From the NCBI RefSeq assembly GCF_019430905.1, contig NZ_JAHYCA010000002.1:186001-250000 (forward strand): a stretch of 64,000 nucleotides of DNA, written 5' to 3'. Shown piece by piece: positions 37,419 through 47,105 of this stretch (position 1 is the first letter of the stretch; every line of letters starts with the position of its first letter). Under the pieces are notes generated by a model. It was not told the DNA's origin and did no database searches. It worked only from the letters and a program-made list of their open reading frames with translations. Origin of the DNA: Billgrantia antri. GTDB taxonomy: Bacteria > Pseudomonadota > Gammaproteobacteria > Pseudomonadales > Halomonadaceae. Both the position numbers and the translations under genes were made by a program.

Positions 37419-38684
37419 ATGTCGATCATTGCAGAGCACGCGAACACCTTCATCATCCTGGCCTGCCTCTTCGGCTTCTTCATGGCCTGGGGCGTCGGCG
37501 CCAACGACGTCGCCAACGCCATGGGCACCTCGGTCGGCTCCAAGGCGATCACCATCAAGCAGGCGATCCTCATCGCGGTGATCTTCGAGTTCCTCGGCGC
37601 CTGGCTTGCCGGCGGCGCGGTCACCGAGACCATTCGCAAGGGCATCATCGACCCCGCAGCACTGCAGCACGATCCCCAGCTGCTGATCTACGGCATGCTG
37701 GCCTCGCTGCTGGCCGCCGGCACCTGGCTGTTGATCGCCTCGATGAAGGGCTGGCCGGTGTCGACCACCCATTCCATCGTCGGCGCCATCGTCGGCTTCG
37801 CCCTGGCAGGACTCGGCATCGATGCCGTGGGCTGGGCCAAGGTGGGGCAGATCGCCGCCAGCTGGGTGGTATCGCCGCTGCTGTCGGGCGTCATCGCCTT
37901 CACCCTGTTCAAGTCGGTGCAGCACCTGATCTTCGAGTCCCATGACCCGTTTGCCGCGGCCAAGCGCTACGTACCGTTCTACGTGCTGCTGGTCGGCTTC
38001 GCCATCTGCATGGTGACCCTGACCAAGGGGCTCAAGCACCTGGGGCTAAACCTTGGGTTTGGTACCAACCTGCTGCTGTCGGTTCTGTTCGGCCTCGGCA
38101 TGATGGCCCTGGGCGGCTGGATGGAGCGGCGCGTACAGGCCGGCAGCCGCCAGACCGACCATTTCGGCTTCACCGGGGTGGAGCGGGTGTTCGGCGTACT
38201 GATGATCTTCACCGCCTGCGCCATGGCCTTCGCCCATGGCTCCAACGACGTGGCCAACGCCGTGGGACCGCTGGCGGCCGTGATCAGCGTGGTCGAGCAC
38301 GGCGGCACCATCGGGGCTTCGGCACTGGTGCCCTGGTGGGTGCTGGTACTGGGCGGCGGCGGCATCGTGGTGGGGCTGGTCACCTACGGTCACAAGGTCA
38401 TCGCCACGGTGGGTACCGGCATCACCGAACTGACGCCCAGCCGCGGTTTTGCCGCCACCCTGGCCGCGGCGCTGACCGTGGTGCTTGCCTCGGGCACTGG
38501 GCTGCCGATCTCCACCACTCACACCCTGGTGGGTGCGGTGCTCGGCGTCGGCCTGGCTCGCGGCATGACGGCGCTCAACCTTCGCGTGATCGGCACCATC
38601 GCGATGTCCTGGCTGATCACTCTGCCGGCGGGGGCAGGCCTGGCAATATTGTTCTTCTTTATGTTCAAGGGAATCTTTGGTTAA
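37419..38684 (+). CDS. pit: Inorganic phosphate transporter, PiT family
   Basis: 421 aa, about ten membrane helices, with the duplicated PiT signatures GANDVANAMGTSVGSKAIT near residue 28 and GSNDVANAVGPLAAV near 272, and STTHS/STTHT motifs. Takes up metal-phosphate with protons or sodium across the inner membrane. Cotranscribed with the DUF47 gene and ended by a strong terminator. Confidence 0.94.
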   Translation: MSIIAEHANTFIILACLFGFFMAWGVGANDVANAMGTSVGSKAITIKQAILIAVIFEFLGAWLAGGAVTETIRKGIIDPAALQHDPQLLIYGMLASLLAAGTWLLIASMKGWPVSTTHSIVGAIVGFALAGLGIDAVGWAKVGQIAASWVVSPLLSGVIAFTLFKSVQHLIFESHDPFAAAKRYVPFYVLLVGFAICMVTLTKGLKHLGLNLGFGTNLLLSVLFGLGMMALGGWMERRVQAGSRQTDHFGFTGVERVFGVLMIFTACAMAFAHGSNDVANAVGPLAAVISVVEHGGTIGASALVPWWVLVLGGGGIVVGLVTYGHKVIATVGTGITELTPSRGFAATLAAALTVVLASGTGLPISTTHTLVGAVLGVGLARGMTALNLRVIGTIAMSWLITLPAGAGLAILFFFMFKGIFG

Positions 38685-38727
38685 ACGCCATCGCTCGCGA
38701 CTTAGAACTGGCTGGGTATGTATGTAC

Positions 38728-38757
38728 ACGGCGGCACCTTGATGGTGCCGCCGTTTT
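38728..38757 (+). terminator. Rho-independent terminator after pit
   Basis: Stem CGGCGGCACC (38729-38738) with GGTGCCGCCG (38744-38753), five-base loop, then TTTT. Confidence 0.88.
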
Positions 38758-38819
38758 CGCTGCTCTGATATAGTCGAAGCCGATACACCCTCCCTTTCAT
38801 CTGCTGCCGGAGAGCGGCC

Positions 38820-40133
38820 TTGGACACTCGTTTCCCCTTCGTCGACTGGTTCCGCAATTCCTCCCCTTATATCAATGCGCATCGGGGCCGAACCTTCGTG
38901 ATCCTGATCGAGGGCGAGGCCATGGCGCGAGGACGAGGCGAGCAGTTGATCCAGGATCTGGCGTTGCTGCACACCCTCGGCGTGCGTCTGGTGGTGGTGT
39001 TCGGCATCCGCCCCCAGGTGGAGCAGGCGCTGAACGAAGCCGGCATCGAGCCGCGGCGCCACGACGGCCGTTGGGTGGCCGACGAAGCGATCATGGCCTG
39101 CGTCGAGCGGGTCGCGGCCGAGCAGCGCCTGTGGCTCGAGGCGCGGCTGTCGCTGGGTCTGCCCAACACGCCACTGCACGGGGTCGAACTGACCGCGGTC
39201 TCCGGCAACCTGGTGATGGCCAAGCCGCTGGGGGTGCGCGAAGGGGTCGACTACGATCACAGCGGCGAGGTGCGCCGGGTACGGGTGTCGGCGGTGCAGG
39301 GGCTGCTCGACCGCGGCTCGCTGGTGCTGCTGCCGCCGCTGGGCTTCTCCAGTACCGGCGAGGTGTTCGACCTGGACGCCGCCGAAGTGGCCCAGCACGC
39401 GGCCATGGCGCTGGCTGCCGACAAGCTGATCCTGCTGGGCGAGGCGGCCGGGCTGTATGACGAGAATGGTGCCCTGCAGCGTCAGCTGACGCCTGCCGAA
39501 GCCGAGCCGCTGCTGAGCCAGATCGAACCGGGCTGCGAGCAGGCACGCCACATTGCCGCCGCCTGCGCTGCCGCGCGCCACGGGGTGGCGCGAACCCACC
39601 TGCTTTCGTGGCAGGATCACGATGCGCTGCTGGGCGAGCTGTTCACCCGCGACGGGGTGGGCACGATGATCACCCGGCATCGCTACGAGCAGCTGCGTCC
39701 GGCCGAGCTCGGCGATATCGCCGGCCTGCTGGAACTGCTCGAGCCGCTGGAGCGGCGCGGCATGCTGGTGCCGCGCTCGCGTGAACGCCTGGAGCACGAG
39801 ATCGACGATTATCTGGTCATCGAGCGCGACGGCATGATCATCGGCTGCGCGGCGCTGCACTGCTTTGACGAGACCCAGATGGGCGAGCTGGCCTGCGTGG
39901 CGATCCACGTCGACTATCGCGGCGGGGCACGCGGCTCGCTGCTGCTGTCCGGTATCGAGCGTCGCGCGAGACGGCTCGGGCTCGGCGCTCTGTTCGTGCT
40001 GACTACCCATACCGCCCACTGGTTCGTCGAGCACGGCTTCCGCCCCTCGGACATCGATTCGCTGCCCACCCTGCGGCGCGATACCTACAACCACGCCCGC
40101 AAGTCGAAGATCCTCGTCAAGCCGCTTTCGTGA
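38820..40133 (+). CDS. argA: N-acetylglutamate synthase ArgA
   Basis: 437 aa. N-terminal amino-acid-kinase-like domain (about 1-285, FVDWFRNSSPYINAHRGRTFVI) that binds arginine, and a C-terminal GNAT acetyltransferase domain (MGELACVAIHVDYRGGARGSLLL). Catalyses the first step of arginine synthesis and is normally inhibited by arginine. It starts with TTG at 38820, preceded by CCGGAG. Confidence 0.94.
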   Translation: MDTRFPFVDWFRNSSPYINAHRGRTFVILIEGEAMARGRGEQLIQDLALLHTLGVRLVVVFGIRPQVEQALNEAGIEPRRHDGRWVADEAIMACVERVAAEQRLWLEARLSLGLPNTPLHGVELTAVSGNLVMAKPLGVREGVDYDHSGEVRRVRVSAVQGLLDRGSLVLLPPLGFSSTGEVFDLDAAEVAQHAAMALAADKLILLGEAAGLYDENGALQRQLTPAEAEPLLSQIEPGCEQARHIAAACAAARHGVARTHLLSWQDHDALLGELFTRDGVGTMITRHRYEQLRPAELGDIAGLLELLEPLERRGMLVPRSRERLEHEIDDYLVIERDGMIIGCAALHCFDETQMGELACVAIHVDYRGGARGSLLLSGIERRARRLGLGALFVLTTHTAHWFVEHGFRPSDIDSLPTLRRDTYNHARKSKILVKPLS

Positions 40134-40171
40134 CGCCCTGATAGGGGCAGCAAAAAAGGCCGAACGAGGCG

Positions 40172-40209
40172 CAGCCGCCGCCCTGGAATCGTGTGCCGGG
40201 CGGCGGCTG
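40172..40209 (+). terminator. Long GC-rich hairpin after argA
   Basis: Perfect 12-bp stem CAGCCGCCGCCC (40172-40183) with GGGCGGCGGCTG (40198-40209) and a 14-base loop, 38 bases after the argA stop. The T content afterwards is weak (TCGCTTT). Confidence 0.6.
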
Positions 40210-40304
40210 TCGCTTTGGGGCAACGCCGCTTGAAATGTCGTCTCCAAAAGGCTACACGGCAAGTCACTGTTTTCAATAAATATCCTAAAGCCTGGTCGCA
40301 ACGG

Positions 40305-40322
40305 TGTCGCCATTCGGTGACG
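40305..40322. promoter_or_regulatory. Candidate GlrR (QseF) binding site
   Basis: TGTC, ten bases, then GACG, one base from the TGTC-N10-GACA element bound by enterobacterial GlrR. It lies about 110-130 bases upstream of the sigma-54 promoter at 40432, a usual enhancer distance. The glrR gene is 3 kb downstream. Confidence 0.4.
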
Positions 40323-40430
40323 AAAAAGAGGCCGGTGATACGCTGATTGAGCGGCTTTTGCCGTACGGTGACGGCGTGCCAACTTTTTTATCTATTTAAC
40401 TTGTTGTTTTTAAATAGATTGCCAATTTTT

Positions 40431-40446
40431 TGGCACGCAACTCGCT
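40431..40446 (+). promoter_or_regulatory. Sigma-54 (RpoN) promoter
   Basis: TGGCACG at 40431-40437 is the perfect -24 element, and the -12 GC lies exactly ten bases after the -24 GG (TCGCT at 40442-40446). Predicted start of transcription is near 40456. It points into a long hairpin-rich stretch rather than directly at a start codon. Confidence 0.75.
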
Positions 40447-40455
40447 ATATACTTG

Positions 40456-40921
40456 GTGAGCAACGAAGAAGTGATTCAAACGGCTCGAATCACTTCGGAT
40501 CGTCAAGAGGCTTGGGAACCACCACCCCCCCATGCCCTGTGCGACCCGAGCTTCACGACGATCGACGTTCGCTCCGCGATGTGTAACTTAGGTTGCGATG
40601 AGACGGGTACCGCCGATAGGCAAGGAACGGTACCAGAAGGGCAAGGATGCCCCGGCAAGGATGCCTCATCCCCTTCGGGGGATCGAATTCCGGGCCAGCG
40701 CCGGTGAATGCACCGGCGCTGGCACCAAAGGACGAAGCAAGGCGGTTCGCCGCCTGCCCGTACCGACGGCTCCTGGTAGCAACGGGTCGGCAACGGGGCT
40801 TCGGGACCCTCGGGTCCGCTGAAAGTATGGGACATGGCTCGACCAGGCGAACGATGCCCATATTTTCAACCCCTTCAGTTCCCTGCGTATTGGGCCGGCA
40901 TCTTGCCGGCCTCTTTTTTTT
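40456..40921 (+). ncRNA. Putative sigma-54-dependent structured regulatory RNA upstream of glrK
   Basis: About 466 bases without a credible gene, from the predicted RpoN start to a strong terminator. Hairpins seen: 9-bp stem 40469-40477/40487-40495; two small hairpins with AGGA loops, 40639-40652 (5-bp stem) and 40654-40665 (4-bp stem); 13-bp stem 40694-40706/40711-40723 with an AATG loop; a GGCGG-TTCG-CCGCC hairpin near 40741; terminator 40893-40921. AGGA loops are the classic recognition element for CsrA/RsmA. The locus position, directly before glrK-qseG-glrR, is that of the sRNA glmY in enterobacteria, which is also made from a sigma-54 promoter under GlrR. Size and structure differ from GlmY, so a CsrB-like or new RNA is as likely. 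A long glrK leader is the alternative, but the terminator argues for a separate transcript. Confidence 0.6.
40893..40921 (+). terminator. Rho-independent terminator ending the putative RNA
   Basis: Stem GGCCGGCA (40893-40900) with TGCCGGCC (40904-40911), three-base loop, then TC and eight T. It lies just over 100 bases before the glrK start. Confidence 0.88.
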
Positions 40922-41024
40922 CGACAGGACTGAGACGGGGAAGTAGGCGAGCGTGGAACTCTGTTATCCTTCAGGTACGTACCCTATGGTGGTCCCTTAT
41001 CCTCTCCTGAATAGAACATTGGTC

Positions 41025-42524
41025 ATGACCAAACGGGTCTCGCGCCGCTGGCGTCCACGCTCATTGCTGCAGCTCGTGCTGTTGGCGTTTCTTGTTGTAA
41101 TGCTGCCGTTGGGAATCTTGATGTACCAGGCCGGCCAGGCCTTGTCCGAACTGTCACACCTCGCGGACGTCAGTGCCCGCCAGGCGGTGGAAGAGAGCCG
41201 GCGTGCCCGGGTTCTCAGCAACCTGGCCGTCGAAATGGAGCGCAGTGCGCGCCAGTACGCGGTACTCGAGCAGGAGAGCCTGCTCGACCTGTACGCCGAG
41301 CGCCACAACGAGTTCCGCGAGCTGCTGGCGATGCAGCGCCGCTTCCTGCCCGACAACCCCGACGTGCAGGCGCTGGAAGAACAGCTGCTGCTGCTGTCGC
41401 AGCTGCCCGAACTGGATCCCGAGGCGCTCGAGGTATGGCTGTCGCTGTTCGTGCCATTTGCCGAGCATACCGAGGCAATGCGCCAAGCCACCAATCGCCA
41501 GATCGATGCCAGCATCGAGATAATCAGCGCCAGGGCGGAAGCCGTGCAGTCGCGACTATGGCTACAGACCACCGCGCTGGTCTCCGCCAGCCTGCTGCTC
41601 ATGCTGCTGTTCAGCTGGCTGATCATTCGCCCGGTGCGCCAGCTCGAGCGCCGCATTCTCAGCATCGGCAGCGGCGTCGAGACCAACGACCGCGATACCA
41701 TCCAGGGGCCCGCCGAACTGGTACAGCTCGGCGATCGGCTCGACTGGCTCTCGACCCGGCTCAGCGACCTGGAGGCACAGAAACAGCAATTCCTGCGCCA
41801 CATGTCTCACGAACTCAAGACGCCGCTTGCCAGCGTGCGCGAGGGCTCGGCGCTGCTGGCCGATGGCGTGGCGGGCGAGATGACGCCGCGCCAGCGTGAA
41901 ATCCTGGCCCTGATCGACTCCAGCGGCCGTGAACTGCAGCGCCTGATCGAACAGCTGCTCGACTACAACCTGCTGCAGCACAACCAGCGCATCACCCTCG
42001 AACAGGTGGACCTGGCGACGCTGGTCAAGGCCACCCTGGCCAAGCATCGGCTAGCACTGGAGCACAAGGGCATGCGGGTGACCGCATTCGACGGTCCCTT
42101 GGAGTGGGTAGTCGACCGTACCGCGGTGGGGCGCATCCTCGACAACCTGGTCTCGAATGCCATCGCCTATGGCGAAGACGGCGGCGAGCTGCTGCTGCGC
42201 GCCCACGCCGGACGGGAGCACCTGATTCTCGACGTCGCCAACAGCGGCGAACCCATCGCCGAGCATGATCGCGCGCGCCTGTTCGAACCGTTCTACCAGG
42301 GGCGCTCGCGGCGCAAGGGGCCGCTCAAGGGCTCCGGTATCGGGCTCTCGGTCGCGGCCGACTGCGCGCGCATCCAGAACGGCAGCCTGGGGCTGATCGA
42401 GGATAGAGAATACGAAGTGTGCTTTCGCCTGACGCTGCCGCGTCAGGCGCTTCCCTTGACCACGGAAAACAATAAGATGGAGCCCGTCGAAGTGGGCATC
42501 AGCGCAAGGAGCGAGGAACGATGA
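41025..42524 (+). CDS. glrK: Sensor histidine kinase GlrK (QseE)
   Basis: 499 aa. TM1 at about 13-34, a helical periplasmic region of about 130 residues, TM2 near 180-203, HAMP, HisKA with H262 in LRHMSHELKTPLASVREG, and an HATPase domain (DNLVSNAIAYGEDGG, GSGIGLSVAADCARIQNG). It phosphorylates GlrR encoded two genes downstream. I prefer ATG 41025 because TM1 follows directly; an in-frame GTG at 40953 would add 24 residues. ATGA overlap with qseG. Confidence 0.9.
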   Translation: MTKRVSRRWRPRSLLQLVLLAFLVVMLPLGILMYQAGQALSELSHLADVSARQAVEESRRARVLSNLAVEMERSARQYAVLEQESLLDLYAERHNEFRELLAMQRRFLPDNPDVQALEEQLLLLSQLPELDPEALEVWLSLFVPFAEHTEAMRQATNRQIDASIEIISARAEAVQSRLWLQTTALVSASLLLMLLFSWLIIRPVRQLERRILSIGSGVETNDRDTIQGPAELVQLGDRLDWLSTRLSDLEAQKQQFLRHMSHELKTPLASVREGSALLADGVAGEMTPRQREILALIDSSGRELQRLIEQLLDYNLLQHNQRITLEQVDLATLVKATLAKHRLALEHKGMRVTAFDGPLEWVVDRTAVGRILDNLVSNAIAYGEDGGELLLRAHAGREHLILDVANSGEPIAEHDRARLFEPFYQGRSRRKGPLKGSGIGLSVAADCARIQNGSLGLIEDREYEVCFRLTLPRQALPLTTENNKMEPVEVGISARSEER

Positions 42525-43135
42525 GGGTAACGAAGAGCTATCGAACGGGGAACGACCGTACGAGGAATGAGCGTACACAGAACAGCCGGGCGAGAACGGC
42601 GTTCGCTGTCGGTGGGCTGGCGCTTGCGCTGAGCGGCTGCCAGTACCTGCCCGAGCAGGCTGGACTCGGCGCGGAGCCGGAAGCGGCCCCGACGACCAGT
42701 TGCCGTACGGTGGAGCCGACGTTCGACAACGAAGCTTGCCTGCTGCCCAGTTGGGTGGCGTACGGCTTGGCGTCGCAGCGTGGCGATGGAGAGTGGCGCC
42801 GTCAGAAGCAGAATGAGCTGGACGCAGATTACGAATTGAGCGAAGCCGAGCGGGAGCTGGCACGTGCAGTGGCACTGGCCTGGGGCAGCGAGCAGGAGTG
42901 GCGGCAGGCATCGGAGCTCTATGAGGCGCACACGCATGCTGCGCCGGCCGACCTGCAGCCGCTGCTGCTCTACTGGCGCAACGAACTGGAAGGGCGTCGT
43001 GCCCTGGCCAGCAGGAGCACGGAGGCCCGCGCCCAGGTGCAAAGCCTGCAGCGGCAGAACGCCGAGCTCTCCGAAAAGCTCGAGGCGCTTACCGCCATCG
43101 AGCAGAACATGAACCTGCGACAACAATCGCCCTGA
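42521..43135 (+). CDS. qseG: QseG-like outer-membrane lipoprotein
   Basis: 204 aa. Lipobox LALSGC with C40 preceded by a basic N-region longer than usual (a shorter start is possible), then a mostly helical domain and a C-terminal coiled coil (QVQSLQRQNAELSEKLEALTAIEQN). In E. coli QseG interacts with the kinase QseE at the outer membrane. Overlaps glrK by four bases and precedes glrR. Confidence 0.85.
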   Translation: MRVTKSYRTGNDRTRNERTQNSRARTAFAVGGLALALSGCQYLPEQAGLGAEPEAAPTTSCRTVEPTFDNEACLLPSWVAYGLASQRGDGEWRRQKQNELDADYELSEAERELARAVALAWGSEQEWRQASELYEAHTHAAPADLQPLLLYWRNELEGRRALASRSTEARAQVQSLQRQNAELSEKLEALTAIEQNMNLRQQSP

Positions 43136-43167
43136 GGGGCGATCGGGCAACACGGGAGAAAGACGTG

Positions 43168-44580
<1,413 letters not shown>

Positions 44581-44610
44581 CGCCAGCCGACCTGTTATCC
44601 TGACTGTCAT

Positions 44611-44636
44611 CAAGAGCGCCCGCCACGGCGCTCTTG
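44611..44636. terminator. Hairpin between convergent glrR and xseA
   Basis: Perfect 10-bp stem CAAGAGCGCC (44611-44620) with GGCGCTCTTG (44627-44636) and a six-base loop, touching the xseA stop codon. T-rich only weakly on the plus side (TCATTT). Confidence 0.65.
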
Positions 44637-45977
44637 TCATTTGAGACGACGCTTGACCTCCACTTTCAGTTTTCCTTCACCCAGCCGAGCGGTCAGCGCC
44701 TGGCCCGGCTGGGTATCGCCCGCTCGCCGTATCACCTTGCCTTCGTCGTCCTGCAGGATGGCGTAGCCGCGCCCCAGCACCGCCAGCGGGCTGACCGCCT
44801 GAAGCTGCCGCGCCAGGCCGGCCAGGCGTTCGCGCTGGCGCGTCACGTCGCGCTGCATGGCCTGTTCGAGCCGGGCCCGGACGCGGGCCAGCCGCTCACC
44901 GGCCTGCTCGACCCGGCGCCGTGGGTGGCAGGCGTCCATGCGGCGTTGCACATGACCCAGTTGCCGGCGCTCGGCGGCGAGCCGCATGAGCATGGCGCGC
45001 CGCAGGCGGCCCTCCAGCTCGCCCAACACCTGGCGCTTGCGGGTCAACACCTCGCCGGGGTGGCGCAACCGTGCGCGCAGGTGGTCCAGCCGCTGGCCCT
45101 CGCGCTCGAGTCGCGCCTGGGTACAGCGTAAAAGTTGACGCTCCAGCCCGGCCAGGCGGCGCAGCAGGTCGCGCCTGTCGGGCACCAGCATCTCAGCGGC
45201 GGCGGAGGGTGTGGGGGCGCGCACATCGGCGGCCAGGTCCGACAGGGTGATATCCACCTCGTGACCCACCGCCGACATCACCGGCAGGCGCGAGTGATAG
45301 ATAGCCCTTGCCAGGTGCTCGTCGTTGAACGCCCAGAGATCCTCCAGGCTGCCACCGCCGCGGGTGATCAGCACCACGTCGCGGGCCGGGTCCAGCGCCT
45401 GCTGGCGGTTGAGCAGCCCCAGCGCGGCGATCAGCGCCGGCGCCGCCTCGCGACCTTGCACCGGCACCGCGATGAGCGTGACCCGGGCCAGCGGCCAGCG
45501 CGCCTTGAGCACCGCCAGCACGTCGCGGATGGCGGCACCGGTGGGCGAGGTGAGCACCAGCAGGTGACGCGGCGGGCAGGGCAGGGGCCGCGCATTGGCG
45601 AATACGCCCTCGGCGGCGAGCCGCTGCTTGAGCCGCTCCAGCGCAAGCAGCAGTTCCCCCTCGCCGGCCGGCTGCACCGCCTCGGCGATCAGCTGGTAGT
45701 CGCCGCGAGGCTCGAACAGCGACACCCGGCCGCGCACCCGCACGCGGTCGCCGTCGCGCATGGGGGCCGCCACGAAGCGGACGCGGGTGCGAAACAGTGC
45801 GCAGCGCAGCTGCGCCGAGCTGTCCTTGAGCGTGAAATAGACATGCCCCGAGGCCGGCCGCGACACGCCGGAAAGCTCACCCTCGACCCACAGCTCGCCG
45901 ATGCCCTGTTCGAGCAGCAGCCGGGCGCGGCGGTTCACTTCGCTGACGGAAAGCGCGGTATCGGTGGGTGGCGCCAT
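44637..45977 (-). CDS. xseA: Exodeoxyribonuclease VII large subunit
   Basis: 446 aa. N-terminal OB fold (LWVEGELSGVSRPASGHVYFTLKD), catalytic domain with DVVLITRGGGSLEDLWAFNDE and AIYHSRLPVMSAVGHEVDITLSD, and an arginine-rich C-terminal coiled coil. With XseB it degrades single-stranded DNA. xseB is not in this window. Confidence 0.95.
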   Translation of the reverse strand: MAPPTDTALSVSEVNRRARLLLEQGIGELWVEGELSGVSRPASGHVYFTLKDSSAQLRCALFRTRVRFVAAPMRDGDRVRVRGRVSLFEPRGDYQLIAEAVQPAGEGELLLALERLKQRLAAEGVFANARPLPCPPRHLLVLTSPTGAAIRDVLAVLKARWPLARVTLIAVPVQGREAAPALIAALGLLNRQQALDPARDVVLITRGGGSLEDLWAFNDEHLARAIYHSRLPVMSAVGHEVDITLSDLAADVRAPTPSAAAEMLVPDRRDLLRRLAGLERQLLRCTQARLEREGQRLDHLRARLRHPGEVLTRKRQVLGELEGRLRRAMLMRLAAERRQLGHVQRRMDACHPRRRVEQAGERLARVRARLEQAMQRDVTRQRERLAGLARQLQAVSPLAVLGRGYAILQDDEGKVIRRAGDTQPGQALTARLGEGKLKVEVKRRLK

Positions 45978-46071
45978 GCTTCGAGCGTCCTTGGCCGTTT
46001 GAGCGTCAGCAACTGACGCGGGAAGACCACTCTAGCATGCCCATGGCGCCAGCAAAGGCGGGAGCGAGGCG

Positions 46072-46100
46072 AAAAAAAGCGCCGGGAAGGACCCCGGCGC
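46072..46100 (-). terminator. Rho-independent terminator after the PRC-barrel gene
   Basis: On the minus strand: GCGCCGGGG, five-base loop, CCCGGCGC, then seven T. It lies 31 bases beyond the stop of the PRC-barrel gene. Confidence 0.9.
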
Positions 46101-46130
46101 AAGCGTCATGGGGAGGGCTGGGTGAAACAA

Positions 46131-46688
46131 TCAATCCTCATCGACGGCACCATCCTTGCCCCAGGTACCGCCGGATACGCCTTCGCCCTGCCAGGCGCTC
46201 ATGCCCTCATGGCGGGTGCGAAGCGCTTCGGACTCCTGGTCGAACCAATCCCGCTCGTACTCGGGGAAGCTCTCGAGATCCTCGCTGTTGGCATTGATCA
46301 GCACGCGGTGGGTCACGTAGCCGTCACCGAACGGACGATCTTCGTCGCGGTTGCTCTCGAGGCTGATGTCCTCGATGTCCGCCACGATCTCGCGACCGCC
46401 CATGCCAAGGATTTCGCCGGTCTCGATCACCAGCGCACTGACTTTCTGCTGATCGTCGAGCAGGATGTCTTCCACTTCACCAACTTCTTCGTCGGGATTG
46501 TCGCGGAGGTAGACGTCTGCATCGGTCAGGTCATCCACAGAGTACAGTCCCTGCGCTTGGGCCGACTCCTGCTGGTTCTGCTGGTTTTGTTGATCCTGCT
46601 GCTCGTCTTCATTGGCGATAGCCTGACCGCCAAAGGCCAAGCCGCCGCTTACGGCTGCCACTGCGATGGTAAGTAGATGCTTTTGCAT
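46131..46688 (-). CDS. Exported PRC-barrel domain protein
   Basis: 185 aa. Signal peptide (about 1-25, cleavage near QAIA-NED), a Gln/Glu/Asp-rich low-complexity segment (about 27-45), then a PRC-barrel-like domain (LYSVDDLTDADVYLRDNPDEEVGEVEDILLD) and an acidic C-terminal part. Strongly acidic overall, as expected of an exported protein in a halophile. Function unknown; similar proteins are stress-related. ATG 46688 chosen because GGAG lies at the right distance; ATG 46706 would include that ribosome site in the gene. Confidence 0.82.
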   Translation of the reverse strand: MQKHLLTIAVAAVSGGLAFGGQAIANEDEQQDQQNQQNQQESAQAQGLYSVDDLTDADVYLRDNPDEEVGEVEDILLDDQQKVSALVIETGEILGMGGREIVADIEDISLESNRDEDRPFGDGYVTHRVLINANSEDLESFPEYERDWFDQESEALRTRHEGMSAWQGEGVSGGTWGKDGAVDED

Positions 46689-46745
46689 GATCGCTCTCCT
46701 TTCCATGGTTCGGATCTTGCCAATCGATGGGTGTCAATCTCCGAC

Positions 46746-46943
46746 CTAGAGATTGCGCGCCCATTCATCTGCCTGGCGTTCCGCTTCTTCACGCTCCAGG
46801 CCATAGCGCTGTTGCAACTTGCCTATGAGCTGCTCCCGCTTGCCAGCAATCTGGTCGAGTTCCTCGTCGCTGAACTCACCCCAGCTGGCGCGGGCCTTGC
46901 CCATGTATTCCTTCCACTTGCCTTCGATCTGGTCCCAGTTCAT
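46746..46943 (-). CDS. CsbD family stress protein
   Basis: 65 aa, starting MNWDQIEGKWKEYMGKARASWG, the CsbD signature, with a C-terminal REEAERQADEWARNL helix. Small hydrophilic proteins of this family accumulate under general stress; mechanism unknown. AAGGAG before the ATG at 46943. Lies directly upstream of the PRC-barrel gene on the same strand. Confidence 0.9.
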   Translation of the reverse strand: MNWDQIEGKWKEYMGKARASWGEFSDEELDQIAGKREQLIGKLQQRYGLEREEAERQADEWARNL

Positions 46944-47105
46944 CTTGTCACTCCTTCCGTGAGTGATGTCGGCGTTCACTTCGTTAACCTAGAACATGCC
47001 CCTGGCACTGTAAGTCAAAGTTGGTTTCGGACTGTATCCGAGCGTAATGAGGCGTGCGCCTGGCCGCTGGAGAGTCGCGCCGGAGATTCCTGCCAGGGAC
47101 AGGCG

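Noticed and set aside
40456-40921. RNase P RNA, tmRNA, SRP RNA or 6S RNA
   Set aside because: The conserved core sequences of these RNAs are not present; only general hairpins and AGGA loops are seen.
40347-40946. Several open frames of 67-110 codons on both strands between argA and glrK
   Set aside because: They overlap one another, lack ribosome sites, and have compositions set by hairpins such as the 13-bp stem at 40694-40723. The sequence is better explained as a structured RNA gene.
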